Below, piece by piece: positions 36,929-46,424 of a DNA stretch of 64,000 bases. Within the stretch, counting starts at the first letter, position 1. Each line of letters begins with the position of its first letter. The translations under genes and the position numbers were made by a program. Origin of the DNA: Paenibacillus sp. 1001270B_150601_E10 (GTDB taxonomy: Bacteria; Bacillota; Bacilli; Paenibacillales; Paenibacillaceae); assembly GCF_015558675.1 (NCBI RefSeq), contig NZ_JADMOL010000004.1, positions 186,395 through 250,394 of the forward strand, given 5' to 3'. The notes beneath the pieces were generated by a model that searched no databases, was not told where the DNA came from, and was given only the letters and a program-made list of their open reading frames with translations.

Positions 36929-37253
36929 TGATGCATGTCCTCCTTCATTTCCATCTGAACTATGGAACACCGTGGCAGGTGAATTCATTATAACACAAAA
37001 TAGGAACATGTGTTCCTATAATTTGAAAAATAGTTGAATTCTCTCTGCTTGAAGATAATATCTTCTTTATCATCATTGGATAAGAAGCGAACTGGATAAG
37101 GGATAATGGGCTATGTAGGGTATAGTGTCATTGCCAATTTACCTATAACGAAGTGAGAATCTCCTTCAAGTTCTTTGTGAAAAGATCTATAATCTACTCT
37201 ATATCCTGCGATGATTGAACGGAAATGTTGAGCAAGAAAGAGGAGGAGTAAGG

Positions 37254-37916
37254 ATGGCTACGGATAACGAGCTGCGTGAAAGCGTGGTAGCCGCCGCAGA
37301 GGCGTTTGCAAAGTCTGAGCTGGAGCACGACCCGACGGGCCATGATTGGTGGCACGTCTATCGCGTGGTGAAGATGGCGGAGCATCTCGCGCTTCAGGAA
37401 GGAGCCGAAGTTGCCTTGTGCAAACTGGCGGCGGCGCTGCATGACGTCGCGGATGAGAAGCTGAACGATTCGAAGGAAGCGGGGCTTGCCAAGGTAGGAG
37501 AGTGGCTCTCACAGCAGCCGCTATCAGAGAATGAGCAGGCGCATATCATGGAGATTATCTCAACGATGTCCTATGCTGCCGGCAAGAACCCGCCGATGCG
37601 AACACTTGAAGGCCAAATCGTTCAGGATGCGGATCGGCTTGATGCGATCGGGGCAATCGCGATTGCACGGACCTTTTTGTATGCAGGCTGGAAGGGCGAT
37701 CCGATTCATGATCCGACCTTGCCGATACGCGAATCCATGACGATCGAGCAGTACCGAGGAGAGAAGAGTACCGCAATCAACCATTTCTATGAAAAGCTGT
37801 TAAAGCTGAAGGATAAGTTGAACACGCCCACTGCGAAGCAGCTTGGCGAGGAGAGGCACCGATATATGAAGGGCTACCTGGAGCAATTCAAGCGGGAGTG
37901 GGAAGGAGAAGTCTGA
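37254..37916 (+). CDS. HD-domain hydrolase (YpgQ/YedJ-like)
   Basis: The frame opens at 37215, but GAGGAGGAG before the ATG at 37254 gives MATDNELRES (220 aa). HD-domain metal ligands are visible: HDWWHVYRV near residue 28 and LHDVADEKL near 60, with DADRLDAIGAIAIARTF further on. Relatives in Bacillus (YpgQ) hydrolyse (deoxy)nucleoside triphosphates, and the E. coli homologue is YedJ. It is cytoplasmic and monocistronic; a terminator follows. Confidence 0.88.
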   Translation: MATDNELRESVVAAAEAFAKSELEHDPTGHDWWHVYRVVKMAEHLALQEGAEVALCKLAAALHDVADEKLNDSKEAGLAKVGEWLSQQPLSENEQAHIMEIISTMSYAAGKNPPMRTLEGQIVQDADRLDAIGAIAIARTFLYAGWKGDPIHDPTLPIRESMTIEQYRGEKSTAINHFYEKLLKLKDKLNTPTAKQLGEERHRYMKGYLEQFKREWEGEV

Positions 37917-38238
37917 GGGATCCCGCTGATCCCTATACCCAAGTATCAGTAGGAATTGACCGATTACAAAATGAGATTGAAGAGATAGTCAATCTAAGAA
38001 AGAATAGTAGGCCGTTTTGAATCTTAGAAGTTTACTTTTACCCCTCGTGTAATATAGAGGGGTTATTTCATATTAGAATGCAGCATGTATAAATAGAAGA
38101 CAGCAAGTTTGGTCTCCTGCTATTATGCAATATCTCGCAATAACGCGAATTTCCCGCCATGGTGGCGCCTTTTTACTAGCGATTACAACTTCATCTACTT
38201 AGAGCTGCTTGTATATGTTTCATATGAAAGAGTCCTTC
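37917..38238. other. Intergenic region between convergent HD hydrolase and MerR genes
   Basis: It holds the terminator at 38040-38069 and a small CGCCA/TGGCG hairpin with five T (38153-38175). Nothing else is recognised. Confidence 0.5.
38040..38069 (+). terminator. Terminator downstream of the HD hydrolase
   Basis: ACCCCTC (38040-38046) pairs with GAGGGGT (38057-38063), followed by TATTT. Confidence 0.65.
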
Positions 38239-38961
38239 TTATGGCTTGACTGGCGGCTCAATGAGATTCAGGTATTGCGAGAGCTGATAGAGCGCATGGA
38301 CGCCGCGAAACTGCGCCTGGCTTCGTTCATTCAGATGCTTAAGGGATATTTGCGCGGCCTGCTTCACTTGATCGACATGCTGATGATCGAGCTCGCTCAG
38401 CACATCTTTGATCACATCCAACGACCATACAGACAGCCGCAACGTGCGAATAAGCAGGATCTGTCGCACATGAACGGCGTTAAACTTCCGGTAGCGATTG
38501 TCTTCCTCCCGATTCAGGCTTAGCAAGCCTTGTTTCTCCCAATAACGAATGGCAGAGGTCGGGACACCCGTCTCGCGCGAGACTTCGCCAATGGTCATCC
38601 AAGTGCGTGAGCGATGAGAGGGCAGCTGCTCCAAGGCTTGATTCTCCAGCATCTGAAGCGTGCGATCCGTCATGAGCTTGTCCTGATGAAGCTCAGCTTG
38701 CACCGCATGTATGCGCCATAGGACGGTATCGATCTCCCCTCGATGAATATAGGGCATCATCTCAGCTGTAAACTTCATGCCAAAGCCCTGCGACATCCAC
38801 CAGATGCATTCAAAATAATAAACATGCTCTTCGGTATAAATGCGATAGCCGTTTGCTCCCCGCTTAATAGGGGGGACGAGCCCGTGCGCTTCATAATTTC
38901 GCAGGGTGGCAGTGCTGATGCCAAGTCGAGCTGCAATATCGATTGGACGAATGGGTTTCAT
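38239..38961 (-). CDS. MerR-family regulator with two MerR-type DNA-binding domains
   Basis: A 240-aa protein with two winged-helix MerR domains in tandem. The first (residues ~4-70) reads IDIAARLGISTATLRNYEAH; the second (~121-190) reads MTIGEVSRETGVPTSAIRYW. Usual MerR proteins have one such domain plus a coiled coil and effector region; here the second domain takes that place and a short helical tail ends the protein. It is divergent from a UvrA-like ABC gene, with an 11-bp inverted repeat between them, so it probably controls that gene. Confidence 0.88.
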   Translation of the reverse strand: MKPIRPIDIAARLGISTATLRNYEAHGLVPPIKRGANGYRIYTEEHVYYFECIWWMSQGFGMKFTAEMMPYIHRGEIDTVLWRIHAVQAELHQDKLMTDRTLQMLENQALEQLPSHRSRTWMTIGEVSRETGVPTSAIRYWEKQGLLSLNREEDNRYRKFNAVHVRQILLIRTLRLSVWSLDVIKDVLSELDHQHVDQVKQAAQISLKHLNERSQAQFRGVHALYQLSQYLNLIEPPVKP

Positions 38962-39006
38962 GACTTCCCTCCGTTAAAAGCTTGTGTATAAACATTATGA
39001 TCCTAT

Positions 39007-39063
39007 TTAAGGTTTAGTCAATAGAATGCCTGTAAACAAAGGATAATAACAGCTAAACCTTAA
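39007..39063. promoter_or_regulatory. Divergent operator: 11-bp inverted repeat between merR-like and uvrA-like genes
   Basis: TTAAGGTTTAG (39007-39017) and CTAAACCTTAA (39053-39063) are exact inverse complements 35 bp apart. A TATGAT (39081-39086) downstream could be the -10 for the UvrA-like gene. The tandem MerR protein could bind both halves at once; inference. Confidence 0.55.
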
Positions 39064-39207
39064 GACTTGCATTAATGTAGTATGATAAGGGTCTAATTCG
39101 ATAAAGTTGCAAAATGGTCTACGAGAGATGACCGCTTCACGCATTGTGACGCTCTACGCACATTTCACGCTTTAGACTTCCGCAACACCATTTAAGGAGG
39201 GATAGCC

Positions 39208-41718
39208 TTGTTTGAGACCATTAAGATTAAAGGGGCAAGAGAGCACAATCTGAAGAACATTACACTTGAGATTCCAAAGCATAAGCTGGTTGTGCTGACC
39301 GGGCCATCTGGTTCTGGAAAATCCACATTAGCGATGGAGACCTTGCAGAAGGAGTGTCAACGGCAGTACATGGAGTCGATGGGCATGATTACCGACTCAT
39401 TCACGAAGCCGAAGGTGGACTCTATTACAGGTCTTTCTCCTTCGATTAGTGTTGGCCAGCATGTCACCAATCGCAATCCGCGCTCGACGGTGGGGACGGT
39501 TACGGATATTCATTCCTTCTTAAGATACGTGTACTCACGAATCGGGAAGCGCCCATGTCCGACTTGTGGAGAGATGGTAGAGCAGGCAGCGGATATTGGC
39601 GTTGATCAGGGGATGAATGAGGAGGAAGAACGGGAAGGCCTCGTGCCCTGTCCTTCATGCAGTACTTCACTCCCGAAGCTTACAATGCGTCACTTTTCCT
39701 TTAATACACCCGAGGGGGCTTGTGCACACTGTGCTGGGTTGGGTGAAGTGGCAACCTTGAACGTAGAAGCGGTGTTTGATCAAGACAAAAGCTTTCGCGA
39801 AGGCGGCGTTGTATTCTTGAACGAAGGCCTGATCGAGTATTACGGCAATGTGCTGGCAGCAGCAGGAAAGTATTATGGTTTTGAATTTGATCTTAACCTT
39901 CCACTTGAAAAATATACAAACGCAGCAAGAGATCTTCTTTACTACGGTGCAGAAAGCGAGGAATTTTCCCGTCACTATCCGGATGTTCAACCTCCAAAGA
40001 CCGTCTCCAAAGGAAAGTTCGAAGGGATCATCACTGGCATGTGGCGCAGATTCAAGGATAAGGATGGGGACGCTGCAGGAGCTTCCTACGGGCACTCCGG
40101 CACCTTTTTTACCCAGCAGACCTGTGAGGTTTGTCAAGGAAAGAGGCTGAACGAGGAAAGCCGATCCGTTCAGGTATACGGAGCTTCTATCGCTGATTTA
40201 TCCAGCTGGTCGCTCTCGGATGTTCATGAGTGGATGACCAAGCTGACAAGCCAGCTGAATGAGCAGGAGCGCATCCTCCTTGAGCCGGTCATGGAGGATT
40301 TGCCGAGCCGCATCGAGCGAATTGTCAATGTAGGGCTAAGCTATCTGTCCTTAGACCGACAAACGATTACCTTGTCAGGAGGCGAAGCACAGCGCTTAAG
40401 ACTTGCAACGCTGCTTGGTTCAGGGTTAACCGGCGTGCTGTACGTATTGGACGAGCCGTCGCGAGGACTTCACCCGAAGGATACCGAAGGACTTATTCTT
40501 GTGCTGAAGCAGCTTCGAGATCTAGGCAATACGGTACTCGTGATTGAGCATGATCCAGAAATGATGCGTGCTGCTGACCATGTCATCGACATGGGGCCAG
40601 AAGCCGGAAGCCGAGGCGGAATGGTAGTTGGCGAAGGCACTTTGGAGGAGCTGAAGGCCATTCCAGAATCCGTCACCGGAGCTTATTTAAGAGCTGAAGA
40701 GCTTCCCGCTTCTCCACGCAAGCGAAGGAAAGGGAATGGAAGCACGCTGACGATTCGAAATGCACATCTCCGCAATTTGCGGAATATCGATGTCAGCTTT
40801 CCATTGGGTGCCCTGTCCTCGGTAACAGGGGTATCCGGCTCCGGCAAATCAACGCTCATGTTTGATCTGCTTGCTGAAGGCGGAATTGAGCATGCCAAGC
40901 GTCCTGGGTGTGACCGGATTGACGGCTTGGAGCATATTGAAGAGCTGATTCTTGCCGATCAATCTCCGATTGGACGCATGCAGCGTTCGAATGTGGCGAC
41001 GTATACCGATGTATTTACCCAGCTCCGGAACCTATTTGCAGGTCAGCCGGAAGCCAAGAAGCAGAAGCTTACTTCAAAGCATTTCTCCTTCAACACAGCT
41101 GGCGGGCGCTGCGAGAACTGTCAGGGACTCGGCGTCGTAACGCTTGATATGAATTTCCTTCCAGATATGGAGGTTACCTGTACAGTATGCCATGGACGCC
41201 GCTTCAAAGAGGAAGTGTTGGCGGTTACGTATCAAGGTAATTCGATCTCCGATCTGTTGGACATGTCGATTGAGGAAAGCCTTGAAGTATTCGCTTCGGA
41301 AAAGAAGATTGCCAGCATGATCGAGCTGCTGTGCGAGGTCGGACTCGGATACTTGAATTGGGGGCAATCGGTGCGAACGCTCTCAGGCGGAGAAGGGCAG
41401 CGTTTGAAGCTGGCGAAGGAGCTTAGCAAGCGAACGAAGAAGCATACGCTGTATTTGCTGGATGAACCGTCGACAGGGCTCCACCCGAAGGATGCGGAGC
41501 GGCTGCTGGTGCTGCTGCAGAAGCTGGTGGATGCGGACAATACTGTTATCCTTGTCGAGCACAATATGGATCTGGTTCGCGAGTCCGACTGGGTTGTTGA
41601 TCTTGGACCAGAAGGCGGCGAAGCGGGCGGACAGCTGATGGCTATGGGAACGCCGGAGCAAGTGGCGGAGGTTCAAGCTTCACATACGGGACGGTTCTTA
41701 AAGGCTGCGTTAAACTAA
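39208..41718 (+). CDS. UvrA-like ABC protein (UvrA2/DrrC type)
   Basis: An 836-aa protein, TTG start after AAGGAGGG. It has the UvrA layout: Walker A GPSGSGKST, zinc finger CPTC...CPSC, signature LSGGEAQRLRLA, second Walker A GVSGSGKST, second zinc finger CENC...CTVC and signature LSGGEGQRLKLA. It is about 110 residues shorter than housekeeping UvrA (~950), as in UvrA2/DrrC paralogues that often lack the UvrB-binding region. Such proteins are linked to resistance to DNA-binding drugs. Divergent MerR-type control fits a drug-induced system. Confidence 0.9.
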   Translation: MFETIKIKGAREHNLKNITLEIPKHKLVVLTGPSGSGKSTLAMETLQKECQRQYMESMGMITDSFTKPKVDSITGLSPSISVGQHVTNRNPRSTVGTVTDIHSFLRYVYSRIGKRPCPTCGEMVEQAADIGVDQGMNEEEEREGLVPCPSCSTSLPKLTMRHFSFNTPEGACAHCAGLGEVATLNVEAVFDQDKSFREGGVVFLNEGLIEYYGNVLAAAGKYYGFEFDLNLPLEKYTNAARDLLYYGAESEEFSRHYPDVQPPKTVSKGKFEGIITGMWRRFKDKDGDAAGASYGHSGTFFTQQTCEVCQGKRLNEESRSVQVYGASIADLSSWSLSDVHEWMTKLTSQLNEQERILLEPVMEDLPSRIERIVNVGLSYLSLDRQTITLSGGEAQRLRLATLLGSGLTGVLYVLDEPSRGLHPKDTEGLILVLKQLRDLGNTVLVIEHDPEMMRAADHVIDMGPEAGSRGGMVVGEGTLEELKAIPESVTGAYLRAEELPASPRKRRKGNGSTLTIRNAHLRNLRNIDVSFPLGALSSVTGVSGSGKSTLMFDLLAEGGIEHAKRPGCDRIDGLEHIEELILADQSPIGRMQRSNVATYTDVFTQLRNLFAGQPEAKKQKLTSKHFSFNTAGGRCENCQGLGVVTLDMNFLPDMEVTCTVCHGRRFKEEVLAVTYQGNSISDLLDMSIEESLEVFASEKKIASMIELLCEVGLGYLNWGQSVRTLSGGEGQRLKLAKELSKRTKKHTLYLLDEPSTGLHPKDAERLLVLLQKLVDADNTVILVEHNMDLVRESDWVVDLGPEGGEAGGQLMAMGTPEQVAEVQASHTGRFLKAALN

Positions 41719-41737
41719 AAAGTTTTCTACTGAAGAT

Positions 41738-41772
41738 CAAAAAGGGGCAGTCGGAAGACTGTCCCTTTTTAA
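41738..41772. terminator. Bidirectional terminator (UvrA-like gene / alpha-beta hydrolase)
   Basis: AAAAAGGGGCAGTC (41739-41752) and GACTGTCCCTTTTT (41757-41770) form a near-perfect 14-bp stem with a 4-nt loop between convergent genes. Confidence 0.92.
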
Positions 41773-41825
41773 CGTTATCGTGATAAAGCAAAAATGATCA
41801 ATGATCTCCATATCATCAATGGCAA

Positions 41826-43025
41826 CTAAGTGTTATGAGTAATAAACTGCTGGATGGTGTGTTTATACGTCTCATAATCGACTTTGATAGAAGCGCCATG
41901 GTTGGCTTGAGCCGGGAAATACTCCTCATAGCGAGCGTTGTTCCTGTTGCTCTGCTTGCTAAGGATAAGCATTTCGGTTGTTTCTTTAAACGGCACCAAA
42001 GTATCGGATTGTCCGTGAATAAATAAAACAGGCAATGTTGTCGTACTCATCGCATTTACGGCAGACACCGATGTTAGGACGTCACGGTCCTTCTCGGACA
42101 GCTCATATCGTTCATTAAAAACATGGAGAAAGCGATCGAATAAATAATCAATGTCTTTCTCGTTGATCGGGACATTAAGGTTCACTCCTGCAAGGTTGCG
42201 CTTGAACTTGAACGCACCGCCTTGGCCTTCCAGCTTCGTTAAGATAGAGTTCTTCAAATGATGGAACGGGATATTAAGGTCAGCATAGCCGCAATCTTCA
42301 ATTAGTAGCTTCACATTCGAAGGCAAGGGTTCGCCTGCTGCCATCATCATGGTAGCGGCCCCCATGGATCCGCCGTGCAAATAGATCTCTGCGTCCGGAC
42401 CAATCCTCTCGATGACCTGTTGAATCCAGCCATGCTCATTCGTGTAATCCTTCTTTTCCTGCAGGCCAAATGAGATGAAATTCCCCTCGCTCTTGCCATG
42501 CGCTCTTGCATCTGGCAGCAGGACATTATAGCCAAGATCGTAATACATCTTCCCCCAAGCGCCATATTTATCGCCGCTCAGTCCAAACCCATGCGCAATA
42601 ATGACGGTCTTGTTTGTTTCCTGCTTATTCTTTAGGTAGTAGGCATTCAATGTTATGGAATGATTGATCTCTTTGGCTGATGTTCCTTCGCCTAGATAAT
42701 AGGTTTCCGTTGTTGATTGCGACCAGTTTACAACGTTTCCCTGTGCAATTTGCTCTTCAAACCACTTCTGACCGTCGTTAAAAATCTGGTAGTCTTTGCC
42801 CTCTTCAGGGGTTGCAAATCCTGTTTCAGCCTTTGGCAGCAGCCTTTGCTTTAATTCATTGCCTTCTTTGGATAGGATAATGGCGTTAATTCTATTGGAT
42901 ACGACATAGAGACCGTATTTTTTAAATCCGATGAGCAATGTGACAAACAATATTCCGACGCAGATCAAGATGATGAAGATCCTTCTCAAAACAGCATCCT
43001 TCCAATCTTTATCTTTTCTCTCCAA
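41826..43025 (-). CDS. Membrane-anchored alpha/beta hydrolase
   Basis: A 399-aa protein. One N-terminal membrane segment (residues ~15-35, IFIILICVGILFVTLLIGF) anchors an outside alpha/beta-hydrolase domain. The oxyanion region is IIAHGFGLSGDKYG, the nucleophile elbow LHGGSMGAAT (Ser), the acid is in FIHGQSDTLVPF, and the His in QANHGASIKV. Relatives are annotated as YqkD/Est-type serine hydrolases with unknown substrates. Single-gene unit. Confidence 0.87.
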   Translation of the reverse strand: MERKDKDWKDAVLRRIFIILICVGILFVTLLIGFKKYGLYVVSNRINAIILSKEGNELKQRLLPKAETGFATPEEGKDYQIFNDGQKWFEEQIAQGNVVNWSQSTTETYYLGEGTSAKEINHSITLNAYYLKNKQETNKTVIIAHGFGLSGDKYGAWGKMYYDLGYNVLLPDARAHGKSEGNFISFGLQEKKDYTNEHGWIQQVIERIGPDAEIYLHGGSMGAATMMMAAGEPLPSNVKLLIEDCGYADLNIPFHHLKNSILTKLEGQGGAFKFKRNLAGVNLNVPINEKDIDYLFDRFLHVFNERYELSEKDRDVLTSVSAVNAMSTTTLPVLFIHGQSDTLVPFKETTEMLILSKQSNRNNARYEEYFPAQANHGASIKVDYETYKHTIQQFITHNT

Positions 43026-43248
43026 AATCTAGCTTCCCCTATTATAAAGTAGAAACTTTCATTCTATCAAATCATCCATATGATGAGAGATAGAGCAATC
43101 ATGGCTAGACTACCCATACGCGGCCTGAGAGAAGGAACTAAATGGGGGAAGATCCGTATTAATAGCTATATTTAAAGCGATGGAATGGGATCATGATATA
43201 GATGACTATCCGATATACATAAATATATATCCCTAAGGAGAGATTGCG

Positions 43249-43848
43249 TTGGAAAAGGACAAGCAGATTCGGATATTTGATAAACAGGCGGCTCAATATG
43301 ATAAACGCAGAGAAGACCCGCTGCAGCGAAAATGGAGAGAGAAGCTTATAAGCACGGCCGAAGGCAAGGTGCTGGAAGTGGCAGTCGGTGCTGGGGCCAA
43401 CTTTCCATACTATCCCGCTTCAGTATCGGTTACGGCTACAGACTTTAGCGAAGCCATGCTCACAAAGGCAAGACGTGCTGCATCCGCCTATCGTTCGGAT
43501 GTAAGCTTTATTTGTTCAGACACAGAGGAATTGGCATTCGAGGCTCATTCCTTTGATACGGTGATCTCAACCCTATCGATGTGCAGTTATCCGAATCCGA
43601 TAAAGGTGCTTCATAATATGCGGCGTTGGTGCAAGCCAGGTGGAAGGCTGCTCCTGATGGAGCACGGCATAAGCTCAAAACAAGCGGTATCCGTGATACA
43701 AAAGACACTGAATCCACTGCTGTATCGTTATACGGGCTGTCATCATACACGTGATGTGATGGGCATGATGCATGAAGCAGGGATTACGATTGAGCGGGAA
43801 GAGCGCTACTGGCTCGGTATGGTTCACCTAATCTGGGCGAGGCCTTGA
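43249..43848 (+). CDS. Class I SAM-dependent methyltransferase
   Basis: A 199-aa protein, TTG start eight bases after AAGGAG. Rossmann-like motifs are VLEVAVGAGANFPYY (motif I), VTATDFSEAMLTKAR (motif II) and FDTVISTLSMCSYPNP, then RWCKPGGRLLLMEHG. It resembles phospholipid N-methyltransferase or UbiE-like enzymes; the substrate is not assignable. It stands alone between the hydrolase and the sugar-sensing cluster. Confidence 0.85.
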   Translation: MEKDKQIRIFDKQAAQYDKRREDPLQRKWREKLISTAEGKVLEVAVGAGANFPYYPASVSVTATDFSEAMLTKARRAASAYRSDVSFICSDTEELAFEAHSFDTVISTLSMCSYPNPIKVLHNMRRWCKPGGRLLLMEHGISSKQAVSVIQKTLNPLLYRYTGCHHTRDVMGMMHEAGITIEREERYWLGMVHLIWARP

Positions 43849-43949
43849 TGAAATAAGGTCGCGCAATCGGGAATAAATAAATACGAGGTTCTTAAAACAA
43901 TCGTTGTATCGTGTGAAAGGCTTCATTTTTCATTTGGCATAGAGATGAG

Positions 43950-43955
43950 TATAAT
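43950..43955 (+). promoter_or_regulatory. -10 element upstream of the sugar-sensing three-gene operon
   Basis: TATAAT lies about 40 bp before the start of the binding-protein gene. The -35 region (TTTTCA) is weak. Confidence 0.4.
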
Positions 43956-43995
43956 GACTTCTATACCTTTCGTGAAATGACATAAAGGGGGCTTC

Positions 43996-44967
43996 ATGTC
44001 AAAACAAAAATGGATTATCAGCCTCATTGTTCTGATTAGCGTATTCGGCTTTGTTCTGTTTCAATTCCTGTCTTCAACCTTTGCAGTAGGCCGGCTGGTT
44101 GATGAATTGGAAGCGGGAACAGGGCGTCCCGATGAACAGAACGTGTCTATGAAGCACGTTGTGCTCATTGCACAGGAACTGGATAACCCGTTCTGGAGAA
44201 CGATTGAGCAGGGAACGAAGGAAGCAGCAGCTCAGTCTCATATGGAGATCGAGTATGCAGGTCCGATACGCATCAATCCGGAAGAGCAGCTTAATCTGCT
44301 GGAAAAAGCGATTGCATCAAAGCCGGATGCGATTCTGACGCAAGGCATGAATGATCATAAATATAACGAGCTTGTCAGCAAGGCCATTGACCAGGGCATA
44401 CCCGTGGTTACGGTGGACTCCGATGCTCCGAACAGCCGCAGGTTTGCGTATGTCGGAACGGATAATCTTGAGGCGGGCAAGCGAATGGGAGAGCTCGTTG
44501 TGACTCGTGCCAAGGCGCACGGGAAGATTGGCGTCATCATTGGCAGTGAGCAAGCAAATAATCAGAAGCTCCGGCTGGAGGGCTTCATGTCGGTGATGGA
44601 GGAGCATCCGGACTATGAAGTCGTGGAAGTGCGTTCTTCAAATATATCTCGAATTGAAGCAGCGAGGCAGGCGCAGGCGATGCTCCGCGAGCACCCGGAT
44701 CTAACCGCAATGATCGGCTTCAGCGCATGGGATGCAGCCGGTATGGTAGAAGCTATGCAAACCGAGCAGCATGGGAGCGTAACGGTATTTGGCTTTGATG
44801 ATGTTGAGGCTACACAGCGAGCTATCCAGGAGGGGGCAGTGGAGGCGTCTCTTGTGCAGCAGCCGCATGAGATTGGCGCGAAAGCGGTGAGCTTGCTTCA
44901 GCTGATCTTTGAGGACAAGCCATTCCCGGTGAAGCAATTTACGAGTACAAAGGTAATTGGTCCATGA
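43996..44967 (+). CDS. Membrane-anchored sugar-binding sensor protein (XylFII-like)
   Basis: A 323-aa periplasmic-binding-protein type I fold (LacI/RbsB-like): VVLIAQELDNPFWRTIEQG, AILTQGMN, GIPVVTVDSDAPNS, YVGTDNLEAGKRMGELV. The N-terminal hydrophobic segment (IISLIVLISVFGFVLFQFL) lacks a lipobox or clear cleavage site, so it is probably an uncleaved anchor. No ABC permease is adjacent. Instead the stop codon overlaps the start of a LytS-type kinase (ATGA), matching the XylFII-LytS-YesN system, in which the sugar-bound protein activates the kinase. Confidence 0.88.
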   Translation: MSKQKWIISLIVLISVFGFVLFQFLSSTFAVGRLVDELEAGTGRPDEQNVSMKHVVLIAQELDNPFWRTIEQGTKEAAAQSHMEIEYAGPIRINPEEQLNLLEKAIASKPDAILTQGMNDHKYNELVSKAIDQGIPVVTVDSDAPNSRRFAYVGTDNLEAGKRMGELVVTRAKAHGKIGVIIGSEQANNQKLRLEGFMSVMEEHPDYEVVEVRSSNISRIEAARQAQAMLREHPDLTAMIGFSAWDAAGMVEAMQTEQHGSVTVFGFDDVEATQRAIQEGAVEASLVQQPHEIGAKAVSLLQLIFEDKPFPVKQFTSTKVIGP

Positions 44968-46424
44968 TGAATATACGCACCAAGCTATTGATCTTTATTC
45001 CGGCGCTGCTCATTTTAAGCAACGGCGTTTCTTTTTTTATTTTTCAAAGCGGGAAGACAGTTCAGCAGAGCTATAACATCATGCTTGAGCGGGTACTGCT
45101 GTACAAGGAAATCGCCGCTCAGACGGACCGCAATTTGCGTTCGCTGAATTACTACTTGCTGGACCAAAGCGAGCCGTCAAAAGAGGCCTATCTGCGCGAG
45201 CAGCAAAGCATGATGAAGCTGAACGATACTTTGGCGGTACAGCAAACGAGTCCGGCTGCGAATCTCTTTGTCCGCAATTATCGTCACTTGCTGAATACCT
45301 TTGTAGAGCAGGAAGCGGCTGTGCTTGAGGCAAGATCCGAGCCTAACACGTTGAATTATGTACCGCTGGTTGAGGAGCTTGAAGCAACCGCAGGGTTTAT
45401 TCGGGATGAGGGCCACCAATTGATTGATACGGAGCTCCGCTATTATCAGCCGTTCTATCGGCAGATCTTTATCCACACAGAAGCGATGTACCGCTACGGA
45501 GCGATCATTTTTATCGTAAACACGCTGATCAGTGTCGTTGTGGCTTACTGGATCTCACTAGGCATCTCGAAGCCGATTCAGCAATTGGTTCGGATGGCAC
45601 GCTCCATCTCTCGTGGAAATTTGCAATCCAAGGCTCCTGCGTTTCATGCCAAGCATGAATTTACTGAATTGACGGAAGCCTTTTCACGCATGCAGGCAGA
45701 TCTTCAGCAGCTTATGGAGAAGGAAAAAGCAAGCTTAGAGAAGGATCGACAGTTAAAGGAACTGGAACTTCGAGCACTTCAGAATCAGATGAATCCGCAT
45801 TTTCTATTTAATTCCTTGAACGTTCTCTCCAAGCTGGCATTGCTAGAAGGGGCGGAACGAACGAGCGACCTGACGGTGTCGATGTCCAATCTGCTGCGGT
45901 ACAACCTCCGCAAGCTGGATCAGCCGGTTCGCTTAAGGGATGAAGTTGAGCAGGCGAAGGAATATTTCACCCTTCAGCAGGCGAGATTTCGCGAGCGGAT
46001 TCAATTTGTGACCCATATCGATGAGGCTGCCCTAGAGGTGTTCATGCCGGTGCTTACCTTGCAGCCGATCTTGGAAAATGTATTTGTCCATGGTATCGAG
46101 GGGATGGAATCGGGGGCGATTGTGACCCTGTCCATCGAGCGGCTGAAGGAGGTTGTCCTGATCACGATCGAAGATAATGGGGTCGGGATGAGTAAGGAGA
46201 CTCGCAAGGCCCTCTTGCGAACAGATGCAGGAGCGCCTTCTGCACGACAAGGCGGACAATCCACAGGACTTGGAACGTACAACGTGTTCAGAAGACTGGA
46301 GCTCTTTTACGAGAAAGAGCATCTTGTAGATATTCAGAGCGAGCCCGGACAAGGAACAAAGGTAATGATTCGGATACCGCTTAGTGGAAAGGAGGAGCTG
46401 CATGTATCGATTGCTGATCGCTGA
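44964..46424 (+). CDS. Sensor histidine kinase (LytS/YesM type)
   Basis: A 486-aa membrane kinase. It has a first membrane segment at the N-terminus, an outside helical region of about 150 residues, a second segment (AIIFIVNTLISVVVAYWISL) and HAMP. The His_kinase domain holds the phosphoacceptor in NQMNPHFLFNSLN (~279), and the HATPase N- and G-boxes are PILENVFVHGIEG and EDNGVGM. It is translationally coupled to the sugar-binding protein and to the response regulator, so it should relay extracytoplasmic sugar signals. Confidence 0.92.
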   Translation: MMNIRTKLLIFIPALLILSNGVSFFIFQSGKTVQQSYNIMLERVLLYKEIAAQTDRNLRSLNYYLLDQSEPSKEAYLREQQSMMKLNDTLAVQQTSPAANLFVRNYRHLLNTFVEQEAAVLEARSEPNTLNYVPLVEELEATAGFIRDEGHQLIDTELRYYQPFYRQIFIHTEAMYRYGAIIFIVNTLISVVVAYWISLGISKPIQQLVRMARSISRGNLQSKAPAFHAKHEFTELTEAFSRMQADLQQLMEKEKASLEKDRQLKELELRALQNQMNPHFLFNSLNVLSKLALLEGAERTSDLTVSMSNLLRYNLRKLDQPVRLRDEVEQAKEYFTLQQARFRERIQFVTHIDEAALEVFMPVLTLQPILENVFVHGIEGMESGAIVTLSIERLKEVVLITIEDNGVGMSKETRKALLRTDAGAPSARQGGQSTGLGTYNVFRRLELFYEKEHLVDIQSEPGQGTKVMIRIPLSGKEELHVSIADR

